A stretch of 64,000 nt of DNA from Klebsiella quasipneumoniae subsp. quasipneumoniae. Its GTDB lineage: Bacteria; Pseudomonadota; Gammaproteobacteria; Enterobacterales; Enterobacteriaceae. Made by a program: the position numbers and the translations under genes. The notes beneath the pieces were generated by a model. The model worked only from the letters and a program-made list of their open reading frames with translations, ran no database searches and had not been told where the DNA came from. Location: assembly GCF_020525925.1 (NCBI RefSeq), contig NZ_CP084876.1, positions 4,154,001-4,218,000 on the forward strand, written 5' to 3'. Shown here in pieces: positions 40,961-50,460 of this stretch (within the stretch, counting starts at the first letter, position 1; every line of letters begins with the position of its first letter).

Positions 40961-41784
40961 TGTACTTCTCCATGCCAGGGCGTCAGGCGCCGCTGCAGCG
41001 CGCGCAGACCCAGTTCCAGTAAAAAGGCGATAATGGCAATCACCGCGATCCCCGCCAGCACCACATCGGTGGCGAGAAACTCGCCGGCGGACTGCACCAT
41101 AAACCCTAACCCGCGGGTGGCGGCGATCAGCTCAGCGGCCACCAGCGTTGACCAACCGACGCCAAGACCAATGCGCAGCCCGGTGAGGATCTCCGGCAGC
41201 GCGCCGGGCAGGATCACCAGCCACAGCACCTGCGCCCGGCTGGCGCCCAGCGAACGGGCGGCGCGAATCCGCACCTGCTGCGCGCTTTTTACCCCCGCCA
41301 GCGCCGACATCGCTACCGGGGCGAAAATCGCCAGGTAGATCAGCAGGATCTTCGACGTTTCACCGATGCCAAACCAGATCACCATCAGCGGTAAGTAGGC
41401 CAGCGGCGGCACCGGCCGATAAAGCTCGATCAGCGGATCGAGGATCCCGCGCACCGTTGAGTTGAGCCCCATGGCGATCCCCACCGGCACGCCGATCAGC
41501 ACAGCCGCCAGCAGAGCGATAACGATCCGCGTCAGGCTCGCCGCCAGGTGCTGCCAGAGCGTCGCATCCATAAAGCCCTGCGGCCCGGCGATAGTGATAA
41601 GCTTCTGCAGCACCTGGCCCGGCGGCGGCAGAAACAGCGGGCTAATCAGCTGCAGCGCCGCGACCGCCCACCAGACGGCCAGCAACACCGCCAGGGTCGC
41701 CACGCTGAGGGTGAGCTGACGGGAGAGCGGCCAGCGCCACTTCAGCGTCAGTTGACGCGGTTTGTCGTTCAGTACCACGCTCAT
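40957..41784 (-). CDS. tauC: Taurine ABC transporter permease TauC
   Basis: A 275-residue, six-span permease, nearly collinear with E. coli TauC. The EAA loop that contacts TauB is visible as [23 protein letters not shown]. It overlaps tauB and tauD by 4 bp each, so the operon is translationally coupled. Confidence 0.97.
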   Translation of the reverse strand: MSVVLNDKPRQLTLKWRWPLSRQLTLSVATLAVLLAVWWAVAALQLISPLFLPPPGQVLQKLITIAGPQGFMDATLWQHLAASLTRIVIALLAAVLIGVPVGIAMGLNSTVRGILDPLIELYRPVPPLAYLPLMVIWFGIGETSKILLIYLAIFAPVAMSALAGVKSAQQVRIRAARSLGASRAQVLWLVILPGALPEILTGLRIGLGVGWSTLVAAELIAATRGLGFMVQSAGEFLATDVVLAGIAVIAIIAFLLELGLRALQRRLTPWHGEVQ

Positions 41785-42548
41785 GAGAAAGCCTCCCGTT
41801 GGTCAAACACCCGGCTCAGAATGTATTCCCGCTGTTCAATAAACCGCGGGTCGGATTTGATGCTGCGGCAGGGTTCGCCCGCGACAAAGCGGCGGCTGAA
41901 ATCCAGCGGCAGCCGCTCCACCACCCGCCCCGGCCCCGGCGACAACAGCACCAGCTCGGTCGCCATAAAGATGGCCTCTTCAATGTCATGGGTGATGAGC
42001 AGCACCTGTTTGCCGGTCTCATGCCAGAGGGTCAGCAGCAGCGTTTGCATCTGCTCGCGGGTAAAGGCGTCAAGCGCGCCGAAGGGCTCATCCAGCAGCA
42101 ACAGCTGCGGATTCGCCGCCAGCGCCCGGGCGATGCCCACCCGCTGGCGTTGACCGCCGGACAGCTGCCAGATAAAGCGCTTTTCCGCCCCTTCGAGGCC
42201 GACCTTTTTCAGCATCTGCGCCGCCGCTTGCCGCCGCTGCGCTTTATCCACGCCCGCCAGCTGCAGCCCCAGCGCCACGTTATCCTGCACATTGCGCCAG
42301 GGCAGCAGGCCTTCGTTCTGGAAGACCACGCCGCGCTCTGCGCCCGGCCCGGTCACCCGCTGACCTTCGAGGGTGATGCTGCCGTGCTGATAGGGCACGA
42401 ATCCGGCAATCAGGTTCAGCAGGGTAGTTTTACCGCAGCCCGAAGGCCCCAGCACCACCAGCAGCTCCCCACTCTCCAGCGTCAGGTTGATATCCGCCAG
42501 CGCCGGTTTACCGCCATAGTCGGCGGAAAGATGCGAGATTTGCAGCAT
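41781..42548 (-). CDS. tauB: Taurine ABC transporter ATPase TauB
   Basis: A 255-residue ABC ATPase with Walker [10 protein letters not shown], signature [15 protein letters not shown], Walker [13 protein letters not shown] and H-loop THD. Energises taurine import with TauA and TauC. It starts 11 bp after the tauA stop. Confidence 0.97.
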   Translation of the reverse strand: MLQISHLSADYGGKPALADINLTLESGELLVVLGPSGCGKTTLLNLIAGFVPYQHGSITLEGQRVTGPGAERGVVFQNEGLLPWRNVQDNVALGLQLAGVDKAQRRQAAAQMLKKVGLEGAEKRFIWQLSGGQRQRVGIARALAANPQLLLLDEPFGALDAFTREQMQTLLLTLWHETGKQVLLITHDIEEAIFMATELVLLSPGPGRVVERLPLDFSRRFVAGEPCRSIKSDPRFIEQREYILSRVFDQREAFS

Positions 42549-42559
42549 CGCCGCCTCCT

Positions 42560-43522
42560 TTACTTCACGAAACGATCAGTAACGTACTGACGATAATCGG
42601 TTCCCGCCGCGGGCACTTTGCCCTGCTCTTTCAGAAAGCGCGCAGTATCGACGATGGCCTGATTGACCGGCCCGTTCAGCGCCTGCGCCTGCTCAGCGGC
42701 GGTCAGGTAGGTGTTCCCCTTCACCAGCCCCGGGACATCGGCTTCCGGCACGCCGCTCAGGCGCGCCAGCTTGCTGATGTTGTCCGGCTGCTTCAGCCAC
42801 TCATCCGGGTTGGCGATGTAGGGCTGCTGGGCGTCGATGGCGCTTTTAGCAAACGCTTTGACGATCTCCGGATGCTGCTCGGCGAAGTCCTTACGGACCA
42901 CCCAGACGTCGAGGGTCGGTGCGCCCCACTCCCCGACCTGCGCGGAATCGGTCAGCACCTTGCCCTCTTTTTCCAGTTCGTTAACCGCTGGCGCCCAGAC
43001 GTAAGCCCCGTCGATATCCCCGCGCTGCCAGGCGGCGATAATCGCCGGCGGCTGCAGGTTAATAATCTGCACCTGGCCCGGCTTGATGCCCCAGTGTTTG
43101 AGCGCCGACAGCAGGCTGTAGTGGGTGGTGGAGATAAACGGCACGGCGATGCGCTTGCCGATCAGATCTTCCGGTTTGGTGATGCTTTTCTTCACCACCA
43201 GCGCTTCGGAGTTGCCGAGCTTTGAAGCGAGCAGGAACACTTCAATCGGCACCTGCTGGCTGGCAGCCACCGCCAGCGGGCTGGAGCCGATATTGCCGAT
43301 CTGCACATCGCCGGAGGCCAGGGCGCGCACCACGCTGGCGCCGCTGTCAAATTTCCGCCAGTCGACGGTCGCCCCGCTGGTTTTGGCGAAGGTGTTGTCC
43401 GCCTGGGCGACTTTCGCCGGCTCAGCGGAGGTTTGATACGCCACGGTCACATTGACCGCCTGCGCCTGGAAGGCGGCGACGGCCAGCGCCGCCAGAAGAG
43501 TAATTCGCGATGTGAATGCCAT
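42560..43522 (-). CDS. tauA: Taurine-binding periplasmic protein TauA
   Basis: A 320-residue substrate-binding protein with a signal peptide (residues 1-22, ending FQAQA) and the aliphatic-sulfonate/nitrate type II fold ([43 protein letters not shown]). First gene of the tau operon, which in E. coli needs Cbl and CysB; no operator could be fixed here by eye. Confidence 0.96.
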   Translation of the reverse strand: MAFTSRITLLAALAVAAFQAQAVNVTVAYQTSAEPAKVAQADNTFAKTSGATVDWRKFDSGASVVRALASGDVQIGNIGSSPLAVAASQQVPIEVFLLASKLGNSEALVVKKSITKPEDLIGKRIAVPFISTTHYSLLSALKHWGIKPGQVQIINLQPPAIIAAWQRGDIDGAYVWAPAVNELEKEGKVLTDSAQVGEWGAPTLDVWVVRKDFAEQHPEIVKAFAKSAIDAQQPYIANPDEWLKQPDNISKLARLSGVPEADVPGLVKGNTYLTAAEQAQALNGPVNQAIVDTARFLKEQGKVPAAGTDYRQYVTDRFVK

Positions 43523-43679
43523 AATGTCTGCTTCCCCTGAGTTGTTATAGGTGCAGTATTTCCGGCATCAGGATGGAGATGAAGTAATTAAAAATTCTGG
43601 CTAATAGCGAATCGTTTTTAGAACAAAAGCGGGAAAGGATAGTTGATTTTGCGCGGTGGGTTGGCGGCAGAGGGTTGGC

Positions 43680-43757
43680 GCCGGGTGGCAGCTACGCCTT
43701 GCCCGGCCTACAGATCGCGCCATATGTAGGCCGGGTAAGCGCAACGCCACCCGGCAC
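43680..43757. repeat. REP pair between mmuM and tauA
   Basis: GCCGGGTGGCAGC ... TTGCCCGGCCTAC (43680-43711) and GTAGGCCGGGTAAGC ... CCACCCGGCAC (43726-43757) are inverted copies of one REP type, just past the mmuM stop and upstream of tauA. Confidence 0.85.
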
Positions 43758-43762
43758 AAAAC

Positions 43763-44695
43763 TCAGCGCTTCGCGTTAAGCTCAGCGATATCCTTCGGCG
43801 TGGTGCGGCAGCAGCCGCCGATCAGCCTCGCCCCGGCCGCCAGCCACTGCGGCAGATAATCCGTCAGGCTGGCGCAGGCTTCGCCATGATGGTGCCAGGT
43901 CTTGCTCACCGCATCATAATGTTCGCCGGAGTTAGGATAGACCACCAGCGGCAGCGCCGTCAGGCTGTGCAGATGCGCCAGCGCCGCGGGCGTATTTTCC
44001 AGCGCGATACAGTTGATGCCCACCGCCACCACCTGCGGGTTATCCGCCAGGGCGGCCATCACCTCGCGCAGCGGCGTGCCATCGCTGAGATGTTCGGCGT
44101 CGCGCAGCGTGAAGGAGTACCAGGCGCGGGCGCGGGGATACTCCTGCAGCAGGGCTGTCAGGGCCTGGATCTCGGCGAATGACGGCAGGGTTTCACAGGC
44201 CAGCAGGTCGGCGCCCGCATCCAGCAGCGCTTCGACGCGCGGGCGGTGGAAGGCCTGGAACTCTGCCGCACTGCGCTGATAATCGCCGCGATACTCCGAG
44301 CCGTCGGCGAGAAAGGCGCCATACGGCCCCACCGAACCGGCGACCAGCAGCGTGCCGGCGTGTGGATTCTCAGCGAGGTACGCCTCGCGCGCTTTGCGCG
44401 CCAGCTCGACGCTTTTGCCGATCAGCGCCCGGGACTGCGCATCATCCAGGCCGCGCGCGGCAAAGCCGGCGGGAGTGGCCTGATAGCTGGCGGTGATCGC
44501 CACCTGCGCTCCGGCGCGAAAGTAGTCGAGATGCACATCGCGGATCAGCTGCGGATTTTCCAGCAGCACTTTCGCCGACCACAGGCTGTCAGCCAGATCG
44601 CAGCCGCGGGCCTCCAGCTCGGTGGCCATGGCGCCGTCCAGCAGCACAAAAGGCTGGGCGGCAAGCAGGGCGGTAAACGGATTAGTCTGCGACAT
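43763..44695 (-). CDS. mmuM: Homocysteine S-methyltransferase MmuM
   Basis: A 310-residue zinc enzyme that transfers a methyl group from S-methylmethionine to homocysteine, giving two methionines. Zinc ligands are the Cys in GINCIALE and the vicinal pair in IGGCCRTTP near the C-terminus; [13 protein letters not shown] opens the barrel. The start overlaps the mmuP stop by 14 bp, as in E. coli. Confidence 0.96.
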   Translation of the reverse strand: MSQTNPFTALLAAQPFVLLDGAMATELEARGCDLADSLWSAKVLLENPQLIRDVHLDYFRAGAQVAITASYQATPAGFAARGLDDAQSRALIGKSVELARKAREAYLAENPHAGTLLVAGSVGPYGAFLADGSEYRGDYQRSAAEFQAFHRPRVEALLDAGADLLACETLPSFAEIQALTALLQEYPRARAWYSFTLRDAEHLSDGTPLREVMAALADNPQVVAVGINCIALENTPAALAHLHSLTALPLVVYPNSGEHYDAVSKTWHHHGEACASLTDYLPQWLAAGARLIGGCCRTTPKDIAELNAKR

Positions 44696-46091
44696 GTTGA
44701 GGCTCCTGAGTCATTTTCCGTGAACGAGTAAGATACCAGGCACCATAGCACAGGGCCACGAAGGGGATCCCGCACCACAGCGCAATTCTCTGGCTCGGGT
44801 CAAAAGCGAGGCCCACGCAGGCCACCAGGCACAGCACAAAGCCCAGAATCGGCACCACCGGATACCAGGGGGCGCGATACTGCAGATCGCTCAGCGCCTT
44901 ACCCTGCTGCAGATGGCGGCGGCGGAACATAAAGTGCGAGGCGCAGATGCTCAACCACACCGCCACCACCGCAAAGCCGGAGATCGCCGACAGCGCCACA
45001 AACACCGTATCGGGCGCCACCACGCTGGAGAACAGCGCCAGCACGCCGCCCAGCATACTCACCGACAGCGCGGTCACCGGCACGCCCCGTTTATTGACTT
45101 TGGCAAAGCAGGCCGGCAGCGTCTTCTCGTTCGACAGCGACCACAGCATCCGCCCGGAAGCGTACAGGCCGGAGTTGGCCGCCGAGAGGATCGCCGTCAG
45201 GATCACGAAGTTGAAAATATCCGCCGCGTAAGGGATGCCCACCTTTTCAAACACCAGCACGAAGGGGCTTTTCTCCACCCCCGCCTGCTGCATTGGGATC
45301 AGCGCCGCCAGCACAAACACGGTGCCGATAAAGAAAATAATCAGCCGGGCGATGGTGGTGCGAATGGCGACCGGAATGACCTTATGCGGGTTTTCCGTCT
45401 CTCCGGCGGCAATGCCGATAAGCTCCGTCCCGGAGAAGGCGAAGTTCACCGCCACCATGGTCATCAGGATCGGCAGGCCGCCGTGCGGGAACCAGCCTTC
45501 GGCGGTGATATTGCGCAGGCCCGGCGCCGGGGAGCCATCCTGCATCGGAATGATGCCGAAAATGGCCGCGCCGCCGAGAATAATAAACGCGATGATGGTG
45601 ATCACTTTCACCAGCGAGAACCAGAACTCGCCTTCGGCGAAGAAGCGGGTCGAAATGATGTTAAGGCCGAAAATCACCCCGCAGAACACCACGCACCAGA
45701 TCCAGACCGGCACCTGCGGGAACCAGTACTGCATACAGAAGCCGGCGGCGGTGAAGCTCGAACCCAGCGCCACCGTCCACGTCAGCCAGTAGAGCCACGC
45801 CACGGTATAGCCCGTCGCCGGGCCAAGGTAGCGCGCCGCGTAAACGTGAAAGGCGCCGGTCTCCGGCATCGCCACCGACAGTTCGCCGAGGCACTGCATC
45901 ACCAGCCAGACCACCAGGGCGCCAATCAGATACGCCAGCAGCGTTCCGGCCGCGCCGGTGGTGGAGATGATATAGCCGGTATTAAAGAACAGGCCGGTGC
46001 CAATCACGCCGCCGAGCGACAACATGATCAGATGGCGCGTTTTCATGGTGCGCTTCAGTTGCCCACCTTGTTGTTGTGTTGTGCTTTGCAT
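44682..46091 (-). CDS. mmuP: S-methylmethionine permease MmuP
   Basis: A 469-residue, 12-span APC transporter. The opening [26 protein letters not shown] is the AAT-family signature. It forms an operon with mmuM. Three consecutive MetJ half-operator units lie 46-69 bp upstream, which fits methionine repression. Confidence 0.93.
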   Translation of the reverse strand: MQSTTQQQGGQLKRTMKTRHLIMLSLGGVIGTGLFFNTGYIISTTGAAGTLLAYLIGALVVWLVMQCLGELSVAMPETGAFHVYAARYLGPATGYTVAWLYWLTWTVALGSSFTAAGFCMQYWFPQVPVWIWCVVFCGVIFGLNIISTRFFAEGEFWFSLVKVITIIAFIILGGAAIFGIIPMQDGSPAPGLRNITAEGWFPHGGLPILMTMVAVNFAFSGTELIGIAAGETENPHKVIPVAIRTTIARLIIFFIGTVFVLAALIPMQQAGVEKSPFVLVFEKVGIPYAADIFNFVILTAILSAANSGLYASGRMLWSLSNEKTLPACFAKVNKRGVPVTALSVSMLGGVLALFSSVVAPDTVFVALSAISGFAVVAVWLSICASHFMFRRRHLQQGKALSDLQYRAPWYPVVPILGFVLCLVACVGLAFDPSQRIALWCGIPFVALCYGAWYLTRSRKMTQEPQHVAD

Positions 46092-46136
46092 TTTATTTTC
46101 TCACGCCAGCCCGCTTGCCCGGGCCATGATGCGTAT

Positions 46137-46160
46137 AAACGTATAGACATCTAAACATCC
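46137..46160. promoter_or_regulatory. MetJ operator of mmuPM
   Basis: Three contiguous 8-mers, AAACGTAT, AGACATCT and AAACATCC, match the met box AGACGTCT at 6, 7 and 5 of 8 positions. MetJ binds two or more tandem boxes, and mmu genes are MetJ targets in E. coli. Confidence 0.75.
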
Positions 46161-46307
46161 AAAAGAAGAAGTGTTATACCGTGCCACCGCGGAAAAAGCA
46201 AAGCCGCTGCACCAGGTCGCGCGCCGACAGCGTGCAGCCTGCCCCATTTTTGCGCAGCGCCGGTGAGCGCGCCACGGGCTGGCGCCTCATCGCGGCGGAC
46301 AACGTTC

Positions 46308-46323
46308 TGGCACTCTCTTTGCA
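46308..46323 (+). promoter_or_regulatory. Sigma-54 (-24/-12) promoter of the ethanolamine operon
   Basis: TGGCAC-TCTCT-TTGCA agrees with the sigma-54 consensus TGGCAC-N5-TTGCA at every fixed base. It lies 41 bp upstream of the permease start in the right orientation. It implies control by NtrC or another enhancer-binding protein; no convincing NtrC dyad was found. Confidence 0.75.
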
Positions 46324-46364
46324 GCCTGTCGTTCAGAACCTTTCTATCTGGCGAGGCAACACGT

Positions 46365-47744
46365 ATGACAGAGCACACCACCACCTTAAAAAGAACGCTC
46401 GGCAGTTTTCGTTTATGGGGGATCGCCGTCGGACTGGTGATATCCGGGGAGTACTTCGGCTGGAGCTACGGCTGGTCGCAGGCGGGCACGATGGGGTTTA
46501 TGGTCGTCGCCCTGGCGGTCGCCGCCATGTACTGCGCCTTTATTTTCAGCTTTACCGAGCTGACCACCGCCATCCCGCACGCTGGCGGCCCTTTCGCCTA
46601 CGCCTACCGCGCCTTCGGGCCCACCGGCGGCTTTATCGCCGGTTTTGCCACCCTGATTGAATTCGTCTTCGCCCCGCCGGCCATCGCCATGGCCATCGGC
46701 GCCTACCTCAACGTGCAGTTTCCGGCGCTGGATCCGAAGTGGGTCGCCTGCGGCGCTTACGTGATCTTTATGACGCTCAATATCCTCGGCGTCGGCATCG
46801 CCGCCACCTTCGAGCTGATCGTCACCCTGCTGGCCATCTTCGAGCTGCTGGTGTTTATGGGCGTGGTCGCCCCCGGCTTCTCCTGGAGCCACTTCACCGC
46901 CAACGGCTGGGCGGGCGCGGAAAGCTTTAGCGGCCTGGCGCTGCCGGGGATGTTCGCCGCCATTCCGTTCGCCATCTGGTTCTTCCTCGCCATTGAGGGG
47001 GCTTCCATGGCCGCCGAAGAGGCCAAAGATCCGCAGCGCACCATTCCGCGCGCCCTGGGCGGCGGCATTCTGACGCTGACGGTGCTGGCGATCGGCGTGA
47101 TGGTCTTCGCCGGCGGCGTCGGCGACTGGCGCGCGCTGTCCAATATCAACGACCCGCTGCCTCAGGCGATGAAGACGGTGGTGGGCAACGGCAGCGGCTG
47201 GCTGCATATGCTGGTGTGGCTGGGGCTGTTTGGCCTCGTCGCCTCCTTCCACGGCATCATTATGGGCTACTCGCGGCAGATCTACTCCCTCGCCCGCGCC
47301 GGCTATCTGCCCGCCGGGCTGGCCTCCCTCAACCGCCGCACCCGCACCCCGCATCTGGCGATCCTCGCCGGCGGCGTGGTGGGTATCGCCGCGATCTTCT
47401 CCGACTCGCTGATCACCATCAGCGGCATGCCGTTGACCGCCTGCATCGTCACCATGTCGGTATTTGGGGCTATTGTTATGTATATCACTTCCATGGCGGC
47501 GTTGTTCAAACTGCGCCGTAGCGAGCCGAAGCTGATCCGTCCGTTCCGCGCGCCGCTCTACCCGCTGGCGCCGGCCTTTGCCCTCGGCATGGCGGTGATC
47601 TGCCTGGTGGCGATGGTCTGGTATAACCTGCTGCTGGCGCTGATTTTCGCGGCGATGATGCTCGGCGGCTACCTGTGGTTCCGCAAAACCGCAGCGGCCC
47701 GTGAACGGGCGCCAGTGGATCCTCAACTGCGCACGGTCTCCTGA
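46365..47744 (+). CDS. eat: Ethanolamine permease (EAT family)
   Basis: A 459-residue, 12-span APC transporter. The N-terminal LGSFRLWGIAVGLVISGEYFGWSYGW and the AIEGASMAAEEAKDPQRTIPRAL block are typical of the ethanolamine permease family found in Acinetobacter and pseudomonads. GAGG 8 bp upstream selects the ATG at 46365; the frame is open to 46263. The gene is followed 9 bp later by eutB and eutC, which supports the substrate. This differs from EutH, the permease of the main eut operon. Confidence 0.88.
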   Translation: MTEHTTTLKRTLGSFRLWGIAVGLVISGEYFGWSYGWSQAGTMGFMVVALAVAAMYCAFIFSFTELTTAIPHAGGPFAYAYRAFGPTGGFIAGFATLIEFVFAPPAIAMAIGAYLNVQFPALDPKWVACGAYVIFMTLNILGVGIAATFELIVTLLAIFELLVFMGVVAPGFSWSHFTANGWAGAESFSGLALPGMFAAIPFAIWFFLAIEGASMAAEEAKDPQRTIPRALGGGILTLTVLAIGVMVFAGGVGDWRALSNINDPLPQAMKTVVGNGSGWLHMLVWLGLFGLVASFHGIIMGYSRQIYSLARAGYLPAGLASLNRRTRTPHLAILAGGVVGIAAIFSDSLITISGMPLTACIVTMSVFGAIVMYITSMAALFKLRRSEPKLIRPFRAPLYPLAPAFALGMAVICLVAMVWYNLLLALIFAAMMLGGYLWFRKTAAARERAPVDPQLRTVS

Positions 47745-47753
47745 GGAGGCGGC

Positions 47754-49142
47754 ATGTATAAAACCACGCTATCGGGCCAGGTATGGCGCTTTGATAGTCT
47801 GAAAACGCTGATGGCGAAAGCGTCGCCGGCCCGCTCCGGCGACGCCCTGGCGGGCGTTATCGCCCACTCGGCCGAAGAGCGGATGGCGGCGAAAATGACC
47901 CTCGCCGAGGTGCCGCTGACCGACATTCTCGACAACCCGCTTATCCCCTACGAGCAGGACGAAGTGACCCGCCTGATCCTCGACACCCATGATGCGCAGG
48001 GCTTTGCCGCCCTGCGTCACCTGACGGTCGGCGATTTCCGCGACTGGCTGCTGGACGATGCCACCGATACCGCCACGCTGCAGCGGGTCGCCCGCGCTAT
48101 CACCCCGGAGATGGCGGCGGCGGTAAGCAAGCTGATGCGCAATCAGGATCTGATCCTCGCCGCCAGCAAGTGTCAGGTGGTGACGCGCTTTCGCAACACC
48201 ATCGGCCTGCCCGGCCACCTCAGCGTGCGCCTGCAGCCCAATCATCCCACCGATGACCTGAAAGGCATCGCCGCCAGTATGCTCGACGGACTGCTGTACG
48301 GCGCCGGGGATGCGGTGATCGGCATCAACCCGGCCAGCGACAGCTTACCGGTGCTGGCGCAGCTGAACGTGATGCTGGACGATATTATCCAGCGCTTCGC
48401 CATTCCCACCCAGTCCTGCATTCTGACCCACGTCACCAATACGCTGCAGCTGATTGAGCGCGGCGCGCCGGTGGATCTGGTGTTTCAGTCGGTGGCGGGA
48501 ACCGAAGCGGCCAACAGCGGCTTCGGCATCAACCTTGCCATGCTGCAGGAGGCCCGCGAGGCGGCCCTCAGCCTCGGTCGCGGCACCCTCGGCAACAATG
48601 TAATGTATTTTGAGACCGGCCAGGGGAGCTGCCTGTCGGCCAACGCCCACCACGGCGTCGACCAGCAGACCTGCGAGGCGCGGGCCTACGCCGTCGCCCG
48701 CCACTTTGAACCGCTGCTGGTCAATACGGTGGTCGGCTTTATCGGTCCGGAGTATCTCTACGACGGTAAGCAGATTATTCGCGCCGGGCTGGAGGATCAC
48801 TTCTGCGGCAAGCTGATGGGTCTGCCGATCGGCTGCGACGTCTGCTATACCAACCACGCGGAAGCGGATCAGGATGATATGGACACCCTGCTGACCCTGC
48901 TGTGCGCCGCCGGGCTCACCTTCCTGATCGGCGTGCCAGGGGCGGACGATATCATGCTTAATTACCAGAGCACCTCGTTCCATGACGCGCTCTACGCCCG
49001 TCGTCTGCTGGGCTTAAAGCATGCCCCGGAGTTCGCCGACTGGCTGGCGAAGATGCAAATTATCGATCCGCACGGCGCGCTGCGGCTCACCGACGCCCGC
49101 CATCCGCTGCTGTCCGTTCTGCCGCAAGGAGCCCCCGTATGA
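47754..49142 (+). CDS. eutB: Ethanolamine ammonia-lyase large subunit EutB
   Basis: A 462-residue TIM-barrel catalytic subunit that, with EutC and adenosylcobalamin, converts ethanolamine to acetaldehyde and ammonia. Conserved blocks include LRSG-like RSGDALAGV, SVRLQPN, GDAVIGINP, YFETGQGS, NTVVGFIGPEYLYDGKQIIRAGLEDHFCGKLMG and CDVCYTNHAEADQ. Against E. coli EutB the middle is clearly divergent, so this is the non-microcompartment type. eutC follows with a 4-bp overlap. Confidence 0.94.
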   Translation: MYKTTLSGQVWRFDSLKTLMAKASPARSGDALAGVIAHSAEERMAAKMTLAEVPLTDILDNPLIPYEQDEVTRLILDTHDAQGFAALRHLTVGDFRDWLLDDATDTATLQRVARAITPEMAAAVSKLMRNQDLILAASKCQVVTRFRNTIGLPGHLSVRLQPNHPTDDLKGIAASMLDGLLYGAGDAVIGINPASDSLPVLAQLNVMLDDIIQRFAIPTQSCILTHVTNTLQLIERGAPVDLVFQSVAGTEAANSGFGINLAMLQEAREAALSLGRGTLGNNVMYFETGQGSCLSANAHHGVDQQTCEARAYAVARHFEPLLVNTVVGFIGPEYLYDGKQIIRAGLEDHFCGKLMGLPIGCDVCYTNHAEADQDDMDTLLTLLCAAGLTFLIGVPGADDIMLNYQSTSFHDALYARRLLGLKHAPEFADWLAKMQIIDPHGALRLTDARHPLLSVLPQGAPV

Positions 49143-49915
49143 ACCGTCCCGACGCCTGGAACCCGCTGCGTGAATTTACCGATGCGCGGATCGCCCTGGG
49201 CCGCAGCGGCGCCAGCCTGCCGACCCGCGAAGTCCTTAACTTTGGTCTGGCCCACGCCAGAGCGCGGGACGCCATTCATCAGCCGTTCGCCAGCCAGCAG
49301 CTGGTGGCGCCGCTGGCGGCGCTCGGCCTCGACACCCTGACGGTGCACAGCGCCGCGCCGGACCGTCATACCTATCTGCGGCGCCCGGATCTCGGGCGGC
49401 AGCTCGCCGACGAGAGTCGCGCCGACCTCGCCGCCAGCGGCGTCCGCCCCGCCGACCTGCTGCTGGTGATCGGCGACGGCCTCTCTTCCTGGGCGGTCGA
49501 GCGTCAGGCGGTGCCGTTGATCCGCGCCCTGCTGCCCTGGCTGCAGACGCTGGGGATCGGCCTCGCGCCGGTGGTGTTGGCCCATCAGTCGCGGGTGGCG
49601 CTGGGGGATGATATTGGCGAAACCCTGAAAGCCCGCGCGGTGGCGATCCTGATTGGCGAACGACCGGGCCTCTCCTCGCCGGACAGCCTCGGCGTCTACC
49701 TCACCTGGCAGCCCCATCGGCAGCGGCTGGAGTCAGAGCGCAACTGTATCTCCAATATTCGCCCGGAAGGGCTGAGCCATGACGCCGCCGCCTTTAAACT
49801 GGCCTGGCTGCTGGAGCAGGCTTTTTTACGACGGCTTACCGGCGTGCGCCTGAAAGATGAAAGCGATAATCCGGCGCTGCATGGAAAAATAAAACCATTG
49901 ACCCCTTTAAAATAA
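49139..49915 (+). CDS. eutC: Ethanolamine ammonia-lyase small subunit EutC
   Basis: A 258-residue cobalamin-binding subunit. Recognisable blocks are ARIALGRSGASLPTRE, FGLAHARARDAIHQP, RRPDLGR, LLVIGDGLSSWAVERQ, LIGERPGLSSPDSLGVYLTW and ERNCISNIRPEGL. There is no obvious N-terminal microcompartment-targeting extension. Last gene of the eat-eutBC operon; a hairpin follows. Confidence 0.94.
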   Translation: MNRPDAWNPLREFTDARIALGRSGASLPTREVLNFGLAHARARDAIHQPFASQQLVAPLAALGLDTLTVHSAAPDRHTYLRRPDLGRQLADESRADLAASGVRPADLLLVIGDGLSSWAVERQAVPLIRALLPWLQTLGIGLAPVVLAHQSRVALGDDIGETLKARAVAILIGERPGLSSPDSLGVYLTWQPHRQRLESERNCISNIRPEGLSHDAAAFKLAWLLEQAFLRRLTGVRLKDESDNPALHGKIKPLTPLK

Positions 49916-49956
49916 TAAGTCACGCGAGCCGAAGAATAGATTTTTAATATTACCTG

Positions 49957-49985
49957 GCGCACCTGAATATTATATTCGGGTGCGC
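49957..49985 (+). terminator. Stem-loop after eutC
   Basis: GCGCACC pairs with GGTGCGC and GAATA with TATTC around a 3-nt loop, giving a near-continuous 13-bp stem with one T-G wobble, 42 bp after the stop. No T run follows. Confidence 0.55.
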
Positions 49986-50213
49986 TGAAATCGCCCGGCG
50001 GCGCTTCGCTGGCGCGAGCCTGTGGAAACCGTTCAACCGGTTTATATTGCTTTTTTTCCAGGCCGGATAAGGCGCCAGTCGCCACCTGGGAAAATACGTT
50101 CAGCGTATCAAAAGCCGTGTTGTCACCAGCCTTATACCCTTGCCTGCAGGTAATAAGAATATTGCATGAGTAAAAACGAAACGGACGTTGTAAGGTAATT
50201 CAGCGCCTTAAAA

Positions 50214-50339
50214 ATACCCGTCATACTTTAAGTTGCATGTGCGTTGGCTGCGTTCTCTCCCCCCAGTCACTGACTTCTGCAAGCGTCTGGGGACTCGCTC
50301 ACATGCCGCCTTCATGCGACTCGAATTATTTAGGGTATA
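50214..50339. repeat. ERIC (IRU) element
   Basis: A 126-bp element with terminal inverted ends ATACCC/GGGTAT and the ERIC core: CATACTTTAAGTTGCATG, GCGTTGGCTGCGTT, CCCCAGTCACTGACTT and GTCTGGGGACTCGC. It matches the known ERIC consensus region used for fingerprinting, with some divergence in the loop. Confidence 0.9.
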
Positions 50340-50368
50340 TATCTCGTTATCTATTCAACATAACAGCC

Positions 50369-50399
50369 AATAATTCGCCAGATACGCTGGCGAATTATT
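50369..50399. promoter_or_regulatory. Large perfect inverted repeat upstream of branched-chain-type importer
   Basis: AATAATTCGCCAG-ATACG-CTGGCGAATTATT: 13-bp arms, 5-nt centre. Just outside lie further complementary blocks CATAAC and GTTATG. It ends 61 bp before the binding-protein start. It may be an operator, a leader hairpin, or a terminator facing the ERIC element; no T run favours the last. Confidence 0.5.
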
Positions 50400-50460
50400 C
50401 CTCAATGTTATGCAGTCATTGATGGTTAAAGATAAATAATCGACCGACGGAGAAATACCA

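Larger units (their letters stand above)
49916..50460. other. 545-bp intergenic region packed with repeats
   Basis: Between eutC and the branched-chain-type importer. From left to right it holds a terminator-like hairpin (49957-49985), a degenerate REP fragment (about 50059-50090), an ERIC element (50214-50339) and a 13-bp perfect inverted repeat (50369-50399). No gene is called in it. Confidence 0.8.

Noticed and set aside
37304..43760. CRISPR array suggested by several regularly similar palindromes
   Set aside because: The repeats are REP units in inverted pairs at irregular distances, with no constant spacer length and no cas genes.
44913..46154. 413-codon open frame antisense to mmuP
   Set aside because: Composition typical of the complement of a membrane protein; runs through the MetJ operator.
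46208..46267. Possible NtrC sites upstream of the sigma-54 promoter
   Set aside because: TGCACC at 46208 and TGCGC-N6-GGTGA at 46251 each match only part of the dyad; not strong enough to list as sites.
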